From: DGNJ01 sp002388905
GTDB lineage: Bacteria > Pseudomonadota > Gammaproteobacteria > Pseudomonadales > Porticoccaceae
Assembly (NCBI GenBank): GCA_036843405.1
Contig: DAITSJ010000033.1
Coordinates: 1-21,858, forward strand
Direction of reading: 5' to 3'
Length of the DNA: 21,858 bases
Each line of letters opens with the position of its first letter. Positions within the stretch are counted from its first letter, which is position 1. The notes below the pieces were generated by a model that saw only the letters and a list, made by a program, of their open reading frames with translations, had not been told where the DNA came from and did no database searches. Of this stretch, positions 1 through 6,929 are shown piece after piece. The translations under genes and the position numbers were made by a program.

Positions 1-390
1 GCTCCCACACCGGTAGCTGCCACCGGGAGGAACCTTGTCCCTGTGGGAGCGGTCCCCGACCGCGATAGACCGCCGGGCCTTAAAGCATTTGCCTCGCGAT
101 CGAGGATCGCTCCCACACCGGTAGCTGGCACCGGGGAAACCGTCCCCCTGTGGGAGCGGTCCCCGACCGCGATAGGCCGCCGGGCCTTAAAGCCTTGCCC
201 TCGCGATCGAGGATCGCTCCCACATCGGTAGCTGGCACCGGGGGAAACCTTCTCCCTGTGGGAGCGGTCCCCGACCGCGATAGGCCGCCGGCCTTAAAGC
301 ATTCCCCTCGCGATCAGGGATCGCTCCCACACCGGTAGCTGCCACCGGGAGGAACCTTGTCCCTGTGGGAGCGGTCCTCGACCGCGATAG
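1..390. repeat. Tandem REPIN/BIME-like array of REP hairpins, ~107-bp period
   Basis: Four forward REP elements lie at 42-68, 149-175, 257-283 and 364-390, each starting TGTGGGA. They alternate with inverted elements at 93-117, 200-224 and 307-331; a truncated inverted one opens the window at 1-9. Forward starts are 107, 108 and 107 bp apart. Forward copies carry the stem GCGGTC/GACCGC. Inverted copies, read on the - strand, carry GCGATC/GATCGC, so both bases of one pair changed together. Linkers are also conserved: a GCCGCCGGGCCTTAAAGC-like piece inside each pair, and a CCGGT...ACCGG hairpin between pairs. REP elements with a GTGG head and inverted pairing (REPINs, BIMEs) are known from Pseudomonas and enterics and are mobilised in trans by RAYT transposases; no RAYT gene is in this window. 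The array ends about 50 bp before the nrdR promoter. Short open frames across it look like by-products of the repeat. Confidence 0.88.
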
Positions 391-440
391 CTTTCCGAGC
401 CTCTCTAACCGCTTCCCCGGAGGTCTGGCGTCGCCACCTG

Positions 441-449
441 TGCTAGAAT
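441..449 (+). promoter_or_regulatory. Extended -10 promoter for nrdR-rib operon
   Basis: TGCTAGAAT fits an extended -10 (TGn followed by TAGAAT). It lies 33 bp before the nrdR start codon and just after the REP array. No good -35 hexamer is visible, which is usual for extended -10 promoters. It is the only plausible promoter ahead of the nrdR-ribD-ribE-ribBA-ribH-nusB-thiL-pgpA series, though internal promoters cannot be excluded. Confidence 0.5.
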
Positions 450-482
450 CGCGACCCTGTTGACCGACCAGGCATTCACTTT

Positions 483-962
483 ATGCGCTGCCCCTTCTGT
501 GGTGCCGATGAAACCAAGGTGATCGATTCCCGGCTGGTGGCCGAGGGCGGCCAGGTGCGTCGTCGCCGGCAATGTCTGTCCTGCAGCGAACGCTTTACCA
601 CCTACGAGGCGGCGGAACTGCTGATGCCCCGGGTTATCAAGCGCGACGGTACCCGGGAGCCGTTCGAGGAAGGCAAGTTGCGTGCGGGCCTGCAGCGGGC
701 GCTGGAGAAGCGGCCGGTGAGCGTCGAGCAGATTGAAGCCGCCATCACCCAGATCAAGCACGGCCTGCAGACAACCGGCGAGCGGGAAGTCCCCTCGCGC
801 CTGATCGGCGAGCGCATCATGGCAAAACTCCGGGATCTCGACGAGGTGGCCTATGTGCGCTTTGCCTCCGTGTACCGGAGTTTCCAGGATATCAGCGAAT
901 TCCGGGCCGAGCTGGACAAGCTGGAAAGCAAGGCCGGCAAAGCGCGGGACACGAGCAACTGA
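483..962 (+). CDS. nrdR: Transcriptional repressor NrdR
   Basis: NrdR is a nucleotide-sensing repressor of ribonucleotide reductase operons. The 159-residue product begins with a zinc ribbon formed by Cys3, Cys6, Cys31 and Cys34 (CPFC and CLSC), with the basic patch RRRRQ between the pairs. An ATP-cone domain follows at about residues 49-139, and the conserved VAYVRFASVYRSF block lies near residue 125. Length matches the family (about 150-160). The ATG sits directly before RCPFC, the universal NrdR N-terminus, so the start is firm although no strong Shine-Dalgarno is visible. It heads the operon, with ribD starting two bases after its stop. This nrdR-ribD order is common in Gammaproteobacteria. 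I saw no NrdR box near its own promoter. Confidence 0.97.
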   Translation: MRCPFCGADETKVIDSRLVAEGGQVRRRRQCLSCSERFTTYEAAELLMPRVIKRDGTREPFEEGKLRAGLQRALEKRPVSVEQIEAAITQIKHGLQTTGEREVPSRLIGERIMAKLRDLDEVAYVRFASVYRSFQDISEFRAELDKLESKAGKARDTSN

Positions 963-964
963 CC

Positions 965-2068
965 ATGGCCGGCCGCTTCGACATCGACTGCATGGCCCGG
1001 GCCCTGCAGCTGGCCCGGCGGGGCCTGTACACGGCCCGGCCCAATCCCCGGGTGGGTTGCGTTATCGCCCGCAACGGCGAGATCGTCGGCGAGGGGTTCC
1101 ACCGTCGGGCCGGGGAGGCCCATGCGGAAATCAATGCACTGGCCGATGCCGGCGAGCGGGCTCGCGGGGCCACGGCCTATGTCACCCTGGAGCCGTGCAA
1201 TCACCAGGGGCGCACCGGGCCCTGCTCCCGGGCACTGGCGGAGGCAGGCGTTGCCGAGGTGGTCTATGGCATGACCGACCCCCACGACAGGGCCGGGGGC
1301 GGTAATGACTATTTGCGTGGCGCCGGCATTGCCGTGCGCGGGCCGGTGCTGGAAAACGAGGCCCGGCGGCTGAATCCGGGCTTTATCAAGCGCTGCGAAA
1401 CCGGGCTGCCCCGGGTGACGGTGAAGATCGCCGCCAGTCTCGATGGGCGCACGGCAATGGCCAGCGGCGAGAGCCAGTGGATCACGGGGCCCGATGCCCG
1501 CCGTGATGTCCAGCGCCTGCGCGCCCGCAGCGATGCGGTGATTACCGGCATCGGCACGGTGCTGGCGGACGATCCGTCGCTGACCGTCCGGGCCGGGGAA
1601 CTGGGCCTTGCCGGGGCCGAGGCCATTGCCGACAATCAGCCGTTGCGGGTGATTGTCGACAGCGAAGGTCGCCTGCCGGACACCGCTAAAATGCTGGGCT
1701 TGCCCGGCCCGTTGCTGGTGGCGGTGGTCGGTGACAGGGTAGGCGAACTGCCACCGGCGCCGGAAGTCTTCGCCTCGCAAAGCCGCGAAGGCAGGGTCGA
1801 TCTGGAGGCCCTCCTTCGGGAACTGGCCCGCCGGGAATGCAGCGAGGTGCTGGTGGAGGCGGGGGCGGAACTTGCCGGCGCCTTTATAGCCGCCGGCCTT
1901 GCCGACCGGCTGGTCATCTATATGGCCGCCAGGCTTCTGGGCAGTACGGCCCGCCCGCTGGTGGCCCTGCCCCTTGAATCCATGGCCGGGGCCGTGGATG
2001 TAAAAATTGTCGACATGCGCGCCCTGGGCGGGGATTGGCGCATTACTGCGGAGGTGGTTGACGACTGA
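965..2068 (+). CDS. ribD: Bifunctional pyrimidine deaminase/reductase RibD
   Basis: RibD carries out the second and third steps of riboflavin synthesis: deamination of diaminohydroxyphosphoribosylaminopyrimidine, then NADPH-dependent reduction of the ribosyl side chain. The 367-residue protein has an N-terminal cytidine-deaminase-like domain with zinc ligands His53 (HAEINAL), Cys78 and Cys87 (EPCNH...GPC). The usual PPC is GPC here. A C-terminal reductase domain starts near residue 150 with VTVKIAASLDGRTA and SQWITGPDARRD. Length matches the E. coli enzyme. It starts two bases after nrdR, and its TGA shares the A with the ribE ATG (TGATG), suggesting translational coupling. The cytosolic product acts between RibA and the RibH/RibE pair. 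Confidence 0.97.
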   Translation: MAGRFDIDCMARALQLARRGLYTARPNPRVGCVIARNGEIVGEGFHRRAGEAHAEINALADAGERARGATAYVTLEPCNHQGRTGPCSRALAEAGVAEVVYGMTDPHDRAGGGNDYLRGAGIAVRGPVLENEARRLNPGFIKRCETGLPRVTVKIAASLDGRTAMASGESQWITGPDARRDVQRLRARSDAVITGIGTVLADDPSLTVRAGELGLAGAEAIADNQPLRVIVDSEGRLPDTAKMLGLPGPLLVAVVGDRVGELPPAPEVFASQSREGRVDLEALLRELARRECSEVLVEAGAELAGAFIAAGLADRLVIYMAARLLGSTARPLVALPLESMAGAVDVKIVDMRALGGDWRITAEVVDD

Positions 2069-2700
2069 TGTTTACCGGAATCGTGGAAAGCCTTGGCGAG
2101 ATACGGGCGGTGGAGCCCACCGGCGGCGACGCCCGGCTGACCATCGCCGCCGGCGGCCTGGATATGAGCGGGACCCGGCTGGGTGACAGCATTGCCGTCA
2201 ATGGCGTGTGCCTGACGGTCAATGAAATTGTCCGCGACGGCTTTATTGCCGATGTGTCTGTGGAAACCCTGGACGCCACCACCGTCGGCGACTGGCGGGA
2301 GGGCCGACGGGTCAATATCGAACCGGCGCTGGCCGCCGGCGCGCGGCTGGGGGGCCATATCGTCTCCGGCCACGTGGACGGTGTCGGCGAGGTGGTGGAG
2401 CGCCGGGACGATGCCCGGTCGGTGCGTTTCCGGTTGCGGGTGCCGGCGGCGCTGGCCCGCTATGTGGCGCGCAAGGGCTCGATTACCGTCGATGGCACCA
2501 GCCTCACGGTCAATGCCGTGTCGGGCGCGGAATTCGAGATCAACATCGTTCCCCACACGCTCGAGCACACGGTCATCGGCGATTACGCGCCCGGCACCCG
2601 GGTCAATATCGAGGTGGACGTGGTGGCCCGCTACCTGGAGCGGTTGCTGCTGGGGGAGAAAGCGGCAGAGGCCGATGCCTCTGTCGGGACTGACGAGTAA
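2068..2700 (+). CDS. ribE: Riboflavin synthase, alpha subunit
   Basis: Riboflavin synthase dismutates two molecules of 6,7-dimethyl-8-ribityllumazine into riboflavin and the pyrimidinedione. The 210-residue protein opens with the diagnostic MFTGIVE. It contains two lumazine-binding barrels: the first has NGVCLTV at 45-51, and the second begins near GHIVSGHVDGVG at 96-107 and has DGTSLTVNAV at 142-151. Length is typical. The start is fixed by MFTGIVE and overlaps the ribD stop by one base. ribBA follows after five bases. The gene is named ribC in some E. coli literature. The acidic C-terminal tail after about residue 195 is poorly conserved in the family and unremarkable. Confidence 0.97.
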   Translation: MFTGIVESLGEIRAVEPTGGDARLTIAAGGLDMSGTRLGDSIAVNGVCLTVNEIVRDGFIADVSVETLDATTVGDWREGRRVNIEPALAAGARLGGHIVSGHVDGVGEVVERRDDARSVRFRLRVPAALARYVARKGSITVDGTSLTVNAVSGAEFEINIVPHTLEHTVIGDYAPGTRVNIEVDVVARYLERLLLGEKAAEADASVGTDE

Positions 2701-2705
2701 GGGTT

Positions 2706-3836
2706 ATGACATTGAACAGCATTGAAGAATTGGTGGAAGAAATCCGCGAGGGCCGGATGGTGATCCTCATGGATGACGAGGACCGGGAAAACGAGGGCGA
2801 CCTGATCATGGCGGCGTCCCGGGTCAGGGCCGAGGACATCAACTTCATGGCCAAGAACGCCCGGGGTCTGATCTGCCTTACCCTGACACCGGAGCGCTGC
2901 AAGCAGCTCAACCTGCCCCTGATGGTGGCCGGAAACGACGCTCCCCTGGGTACCAATTTCACCATCACCATCGAGGCCGCCGAGGGCGTGACCACCGGCA
3001 TCTCGGCGGCGGACCGGGCCCGCACCGTGCAGGCGGCGGTCGCACCCAATGCGTCCCCCAGGGACATTGTCCAGCCCGGCCACATCTTTCCCCTGATGGC
3101 CCAGCCGGGCGGTGTGCTCAGCCGCGCCGGCCACACCGAGGCGGGCTGCGACCTGGCCCGGCTGGCGGGCTACGAGCCGTCGGCGGTAATTGTCGAAATT
3201 ATGAACGACGACGGCACCATGGCCCGGCGCCCCGACCTGGAAGTCTTTGCCGAACAGCACGGCATCAAGATCGGCACCATCGCCGACCTTATCCACCACC
3301 GGATCGCCCACGAGAAAACCGTCAAGCGGGTAAAGGTGCGCCAGATCGATACCGAGTACGGCGCCTTCGAGCTGCGTACCTATCTGGACGAGGCCCGCGA
3401 CGAGTATCACCACGCCCTGGTCAAGGGCAATGTCAGTGGCGATGAGCCCGTGCTGGTACGGGTCCATATCCCCAGTCCGCTCCGTGATTTCTTCACCCTG
3501 CACGAACCCGGCAAGCCCCACTATCCGCGCTGGACCTTCCACAAGGCCATGAAGCAAGTCTCGGAGGAGAAGAATGGCGCGGTTATCCTGATCAATGCCG
3601 ATCACGGCAGCAGTGGCCGGGAAGTGGAAGCGAGCCTGGAAGAAGCCTTTGGCGACCGGGTCAAGTCGTCGCAGCCGGGCTCCGAGCACATCCAGTTCCA
3701 GCAGGTGGGAGTCGGCTCCCAGATCCTCCGGGAACTGGGCATCAAGAAATTGCGCTTGATGGGTGCGCCCATCAAGTATGCCGGCCTTTCCGGGTTCGAC
3801 CTGGAAGTGGTCGAGAATATTGAGGCGGAAGAGTAG
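2706..3836 (+). CDS. ribBA: 3,4-dihydroxy-2-butanone-4-phosphate synthase with degenerate GTP cyclohydrolase II-like domain
   Basis: The N-terminal half makes the four-carbon precursor of riboflavin from ribulose 5-phosphate. It shows DDEDRENEGD at 23-32, GHTEAGCD at 142-149 and MNDDGTMARR near 166-175, the Mg-binding and catalytic blocks of RibB. Residues from about 207 to 376 resemble GTP cyclohydrolase II in fold and length, but the zinc motif is gone: VHIPSPLR at 253-260 stands where VHSEC...RCDC should be. The RQEGRGIGL block is also replaced, by a stretch around ADHGSSGRE. The protein is therefore expected to be monofunctional, as in many proteobacterial RibBA proteins. The intact ribA at 6930 supports this. 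The gene has a GGG-containing Shine-Dalgarno overlapping the ribE stop, and ribH starts three bases after its own stop. Confidence 0.93.
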   Translation: MTLNSIEELVEEIREGRMVILMDDEDRENEGDLIMAASRVRAEDINFMAKNARGLICLTLTPERCKQLNLPLMVAGNDAPLGTNFTITIEAAEGVTTGISAADRARTVQAAVAPNASPRDIVQPGHIFPLMAQPGGVLSRAGHTEAGCDLARLAGYEPSAVIVEIMNDDGTMARRPDLEVFAEQHGIKIGTIADLIHHRIAHEKTVKRVKVRQIDTEYGAFELRTYLDEARDEYHHALVKGNVSGDEPVLVRVHIPSPLRDFFTLHEPGKPHYPRWTFHKAMKQVSEEKNGAVILINADHGSSGREVEASLEEAFGDRVKSSQPGSEHIQFQQVGVGSQILRELGIKKLRLMGAPIKYAGLSGFDLEVVENIEAEE

Positions 3837-3839
3837 ATT

Positions 3840-4310
3840 ATGGGAAAGCTGAGACCCCTCGAGGGCAATTACGAGGTATCGGATGCCCGCTTGGCCGTGG
3901 TGGTCAGCCGCTGGAACGATACCATCACCGACGGCCTGCTCCGGGGCGCCCTGGCGACACTGGAACGCCAGGGTATTGCCGATGACAACATCCGCGTGCT
4001 GCGTGTGCCCGGTGCCTTCGAATTGCCCCTGGCCGCCCTCAAGGCCGTCGACGCCGGCGTCGACGGCGTGATCGCCCTGGGTTGTGTGATTCGCGGCGAC
4101 ACGCCCCATTTCGACTATGTCTGTTCCGAGTGCACCCGGGGTATCGGCCGGGTAAGCCTGGATGCCCGCCTGCCCGTGGGATTCGGCCTGCTTACCTGCG
4201 ACACTTTCGAACAGGCACGGGCCCGCGCTGCCGACGACCGGGACAACAAGGGCGAGGAAGCCGCCCTGACGGTGCTGGAAATGATCTCCCTGTTCCGGCA
4301 AATGAGGTAA
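3840..4310 (+). CDS. ribH: 6,7-dimethyl-8-ribityllumazine synthase
   Basis: Lumazine synthase condenses the RibD-derived ribitylamino-pyrimidinedione with the RibB product to give the substrate of RibE. The 156-residue protein has the family signature RVPGAFELPLA at 55-65, ALGCVIRGDTPHFDYV around 79-94 with catalytic His90, and a PVGFGLLTCDT block near 141. Length fits the icosahedral or decameric lumazine synthases. One variation is CD in LLTCDT, where most homologues have T. It lies three bases after ribBA, and its stop is followed at once by nusB, the usual ribH-nusB pair in Proteobacteria. Confidence 0.97.
   Translation: MGKLRPLEGNYEVSDARLAVVVSRWNDTITDGLLRGALATLERQGIADDNIRVLRVPGAFELPLAALKAVDAGVDGVIALGCVIRGDTPHFDYVCSECTRGIGRVSLDARLPVGFGLLTCDTFEQARARAADDRDNKGEEAALTVLEMISLFRQMR
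4304..4308 (+). promoter_or_regulatory. Ribosome binding site deciding the nusB start
   Basis: GAGGT inside the ribH 3' end is eight bases before a GTG at 4317, but only two bases before the alternative TTG at 4311. Normal spacing favours the GTG. The site overlaps the ribH stop, so nusB translation is probably coupled to ribH. Confidence 0.5.
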
Positions 4311-4316
4311 TTGTCC

Positions 4317-4763
4317 GTGCCGTCCAAGCCTTCAAACCGCAAGAAAGCGCGTCACCTGCTGGTTCAGGCGCTTTACCAGTGGCAGCTTTCCGGGAGCGAT
4401 ATTGCCATCATCGAGGCGGAATTCTTCACCGACCAGAAGATGGACAAGGTGGATACGGCGTATTTCCGGGAATTGCTCCACGCCATCCCCAGGCAGGTGG
4501 AGGAACTGGACAATGCCCTCGCGCCCCACCTGGACCGGGCTTTCAAGGACCTGGACCCGGTTTCCGTGGCGGTGCTGCGCCTGGGTGCCTACGAACTGCT
4601 GCACCGGATCGATATCCCCTACAAGGTGGCCATCAACGAAGCGGTCAATCTGGCCAAGGTGTTCGGCCCCACCGACGCCCACAAGTACATTAACAGTATC
4701 CTCGACCGGGTTGCCGATGGCGCCCGGCAGCTGGAAGTGCGGGCCGCCAGGTCGGGCCGCTGA
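4317..4763 (+). CDS. nusB: Transcription antitermination factor NusB
   Basis: NusB pairs with NusE/S10 on boxA RNA and promotes rRNA antitermination. The product from the GTG is about 148 residues, all-helical in character, with the conserved ARHLLVQALYQWQ near the N-terminus, the AVLRLGAYELL block, and the IPYKVAINEAVNLAK...KYINSILD C-terminal signature. Length is typical (139-165). The start is a choice between TTG at 4311 (adds two residues) and GTG at 4317. I prefer GTG on ribosome-binding-site spacing. There is no ATG in the right place. It follows ribH directly, and thiL starts nine bases after its stop. Confidence 0.95.
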   Translation: MPSKPSNRKKARHLLVQALYQWQLSGSDIAIIEAEFFTDQKMDKVDTAYFRELLHAIPRQVEELDNALAPHLDRAFKDLDPVSVAVLRLGAYELLHRIDIPYKVAINEAVNLAKVFGPTDAHKYINSILDRVADGARQLEVRAARSGR

Positions 4764-4772
4764 GCAGACACC

Positions 4773-5735
4773 GTGGCTCTCGGTGAATTCGACATCATCC
4801 GGCGTTATTTCACCGATATCGGGGGTCCCTCCACATCGCTGGTCCTGGGCGTGGGGGACGACTGCGCCCTGTTCGAGTTGGCAGCCGGCGAACAACTGGC
4901 GGTCACCACGGATACCCTGGTGGCGGGCGTTCATTTCCCCCACCGTGCCGACCCCCGCCTCGTCGCCCGGCGGGCCCTGCGGGTCAACCTCAGCGATCTT
5001 GCCGCCATGGCCGCCGTGCCCCTGGGTTGCCAGCTTGCGCTGACGTTGATCGATGCCGACGAAAGCTGGTTGGCGGCGTTCGCCGCCGGCCTCGCCGGGG
5101 ACGCGGTCCGCTATGGTTGCCCCCTGTCCGGCGGCGACACCACCCGCGGTGCCCTCGCCGTAACGTTCACCCTCCTCGGTTCCGTGACTGCCGGCGAGGC
5201 CCTCAGGCGCGACGGTGCCGCCGAAGGGGACGATATCTATGTCACCGGCACGCTGGGGGATGCCCGGGCGGGACTGGCCCTGCTCGACAGCAAAAAAGAG
5301 CCAGACAATGAAAGCAAGTACTTACTTGACAGGTACTGGCTGCCATCGCCGCGGCTCGATGCGGCCCGGGCGCTGCGTTCCCTGGCGAGTTCGGCAATCG
5401 ATATTTCCGACGGCCTGCTCCAGGACCTGGGCCATATTGCCGCGGCCAGCGGCGGGGGTGCCGATGTGGAGCTGGAAGCGCTGCCCCTGTCACCCCAACT
5501 GCGGAATTTTGCCGGCGACGAAGCGACCCACTGGGCGCTGACCGGGGGTGACGACTACGAGCTCTGTTTTACGGCGCCACCGGCAAGGCGCGTCGAAGTG
5601 CAACAGCGCCTTGCGGCACTGGATGTGCCGGTCGCACGCATCGGCGCCATGGGAGGCGCGCCAGGGGTGCGGTGCCGCGACCGCAGCGGCAGGGAAGTGG
5701 TGGAACCGGGTGGCGGCTATGACCACTTCGGGTAG
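4773..5735 (+). CDS. thiL: Thiamine-monophosphate kinase
   Basis: ThiL phosphorylates thiamine monophosphate to the active cofactor thiamine diphosphate, using ATP. The 320-residue protein shows GVGDD at 26-30, TTDTLV at 45-50, VNLSDLAAM at 71-79 and SGGDTT at 120-125. Further on come SAIDISDGLLQDL and GGDDYELCF. These are the metal and nucleotide motifs of the AIR-synthase/PurM fold. Length matches E. coli ThiL (325). The start is GTG, giving MALGEFDIIRRYF, the usual N-terminus. The loop around 5289-5330 is locally AT-rich and contains an exact inverted repeat, but the frame is intact. The 3' end overlaps the pgpA start by 17 bases. Confidence 0.96.
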   Translation: MALGEFDIIRRYFTDIGGPSTSLVLGVGDDCALFELAAGEQLAVTTDTLVAGVHFPHRADPRLVARRALRVNLSDLAAMAAVPLGCQLALTLIDADESWLAAFAAGLAGDAVRYGCPLSGGDTTRGALAVTFTLLGSVTAGEALRRDGAAEGDDIYVTGTLGDARAGLALLDSKKEPDNESKYLLDRYWLPSPRLDAARALRSLASSAIDISDGLLQDLGHIAAASGGGADVELEALPLSPQLRNFAGDEATHWALTGGDDYELCFTAPPARRVEVQQRLAALDVPVARIGAMGGAPGVRCRDRSGREVVEPGGGYDHFG

Positions 5736-6228
5736 AGCGACGCCGACCCCGGGCGACCTGGTTCGCGACCCGGTACTGATGCTCGCCTTCGGTTTCGGCT
5801 CGGGGCTGGTGCCGCGGATGCCGGGAACCGCCGGCAGTTTGCTGGCTGTCCTGCTTTTTCCCGCCATCGCCTGGCTGCCGTTGTCGGGATACCTGGCTTT
5901 CCTGGCCGTTGTCGTCGTGGTGGGCGTGGCGGTTTCGGGACGGGCGTCGCGCAGGCTCGGCGTGCACGACCACGGCGGCATTGTCATCGACGAGTTCGCC
6001 GGCCTGTGGCTTGCCCTGGCCGGGTTTCCCGCCACGCTGCCCTGGCTCGTGGCGGGCTTTGCCCTGTTCCGCCTCTTCGATATCTGGAAGCCCTGGCCGA
6101 TCAGCTGGCTGGACCGGCGCCTGTCGGGCGGGGTGGGCATCATGGTGGATGACCTGGTGGCGGGGGGATTCGCATGGCTTATACTCTGCCTGTTCAGGGA
6201 GGTATTGTTGCCATGGGCAGGATTCTAG
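5719..6228 (+). CDS. pgpA: Phosphatidylglycerophosphatase A
   Basis: PgpA is an inner-membrane enzyme that removes phosphate from phosphatidylglycerophosphate to yield phosphatidylglycerol. The 169-residue product has GTAGS at 36-40, HDHGGIVIDEFAG at 83-95, LFRLFDIWKPWP at 117-128 and GIMVDDLVAGG at 140-150, the family's polar motifs. Hydrophobic membrane segments lie at about 41-72, 96-118 and 145-165. The ATG at 5719 lies inside the end of thiL and gives a normal family length. Longer upstream extensions would read thiL sequence out of frame. The last 16 bases overlap the next gene. nusB-thiL-pgpA is a well-known gammaproteobacterial order. Confidence 0.95.
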   Translation: MTTSGRATPTPGDLVRDPVLMLAFGFGSGLVPRMPGTAGSLLAVLLFPAIAWLPLSGYLAFLAVVVVVGVAVSGRASRRLGVHDHGGIVIDEFAGLWLALAGFPATLPWLVAGFALFRLFDIWKPWPISWLDRRLSGGVGIMVDDLVAGGFAWLILCLFREVLLPWAGF

Positions 6229-6860
6229 GTTGCTCGCTGTTGGCGCTGATGTTGTTGGCGTCCCCGGTCCTTCGCGCGGCGCCCGAAATTGTCGCCAGTG
6301 GCCTGTTCAAAGACCGGGCCATGCTGACCATCGATGGCGAGGCGCAGTTGCTGCGGGTCGGAGAGGTGTCCCCGGAAGGGGTGGAACTGGTGTCCAGTTC
6401 AAGCCGCGAGGCGGTGATTGAGGTGGACGGCAGGCGTCATAAACTCGGGTTGTCGACGCGGATCGCCGCCACTTACCGGGATGCGGATGTCGCCGAGGTG
6501 CGTATCCCCCGGGGCAGCGACAGCCACTACATGGCCGGCGGGTCCATCAACGGTCACCCGGTGACCATGCTGGTGGACACCGGCGCCACGCTGGTGGCCA
6601 TGAATGTCCACGATGCCCGGCGCCTGGGGGTCCAGTTCCGCAACGGCCGTCGTGGCACGGCATCGACGGCGGGTGGCAGGGTGGATACCTTCGTGGTCAA
6701 TCTCAACACCGTCCGTATCGGCGGCCTCGAGGTCCGCAACGTCTCGGCGGCGGTGCTGGTGGGCGACTATCCCGAGACCATTCTTCTGGGCAACAGCCTG
6801 CTCGATCGCCTGGAAATGAGCCAGGAGGCCGGCGTGCTGGTGCTGCGCAAAAAGTATTGA
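6213..6860 (+). CDS. Periplasmic retropepsin-like aspartic protease (TIGR02281/clan AA type)
   Basis: The 215-residue product begins with a signal peptide (MGRILGCSLLALMLLASPVLRA, cut near residue 22 before APE), so it should act in the periplasm. The C-terminal half is a single retropepsin-like domain. The active-site block MLVDTGATLVAMN has DTGAT at 122-126, preceded by the flap-like SHYMAGGSINGHPV and followed by a hydrophobic ETILLGNSLLDRL block resembling the ILG motif. One catalytic Asp per chain implies a dimer, as in retroviral proteases. The ATG at 6213 is chosen because AGGGAGG at 6196-6202 lies ten bases upstream and it places the signal peptide at the N-terminus. An in-frame ATG at 6174 would add 13 residues. 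The gene overlaps pgpA by 16 bases. Substrates of this bacterial family are largely unknown. Confidence 0.87.
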   Translation: MGRILGCSLLALMLLASPVLRAAPEIVASGLFKDRAMLTIDGEAQLLRVGEVSPEGVELVSSSSREAVIEVDGRRHKLGLSTRIAATYRDADVAEVRIPRGSDSHYMAGGSINGHPVTMLVDTGATLVAMNVHDARRLGVQFRNGRRGTASTAGGRVDTFVVNLNTVRIGGLEVRNVSAAVLVGDYPETILLGNSLLDRLEMSQEAGVLVLRKKY

Positions 6861-6874
6861 CCGGGGGCAATTCC

Positions 6875-6902
6875 TTTACTCAGGGCGTTTCCCCGTTAAA
6901 AT
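6875..6902 (+). promoter_or_regulatory. Sigma-70-type promoter for ribA-hisF
   Basis: A TTTACT -35 (6875-6880), a 16-bp spacer and a TAAAAT -10 (6897-6902) lie in the 69-bp gap after the protease gene and 27 bp before the ribA start. This supports a transcription unit separate from the rib operon upstream. I saw no FMN riboswitch fold in the gap, which is too short for one. Confidence 0.55.
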
Positions 6903-6929
6903 AGCGCCTTTCACCTTTCTGGTTCCAAT

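Noticed and set aside
43..338. Two overlapping 62-residue open frames across the left end
   Set aside because: Both are read from the REP array, repeat with it and have no ribosome binding site or protein-like composition; the hairpin structure explains the sequence.
1..390. Possible CRISPR array
   Set aside because: The unit is ~107 bp with conserved linkers and alternating inverted hairpins; there are no unique spacers of uniform length and no cas genes.
851..1780. Long open frame on the - strand opposite ribD
   Set aside because: It is a GC-rich antisense shadow; ribD has full motifs and codon logic. Similar long antisense frames opposite ribBA, hisF, gpmI, ftsH and glmM were dropped for the same reason.
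6861..6929. FMN riboswitch before ribA
   Set aside because: The gap is only 69 bp and contains a plain promoter; the conserved RFN core cannot fit and its motifs are not seen.
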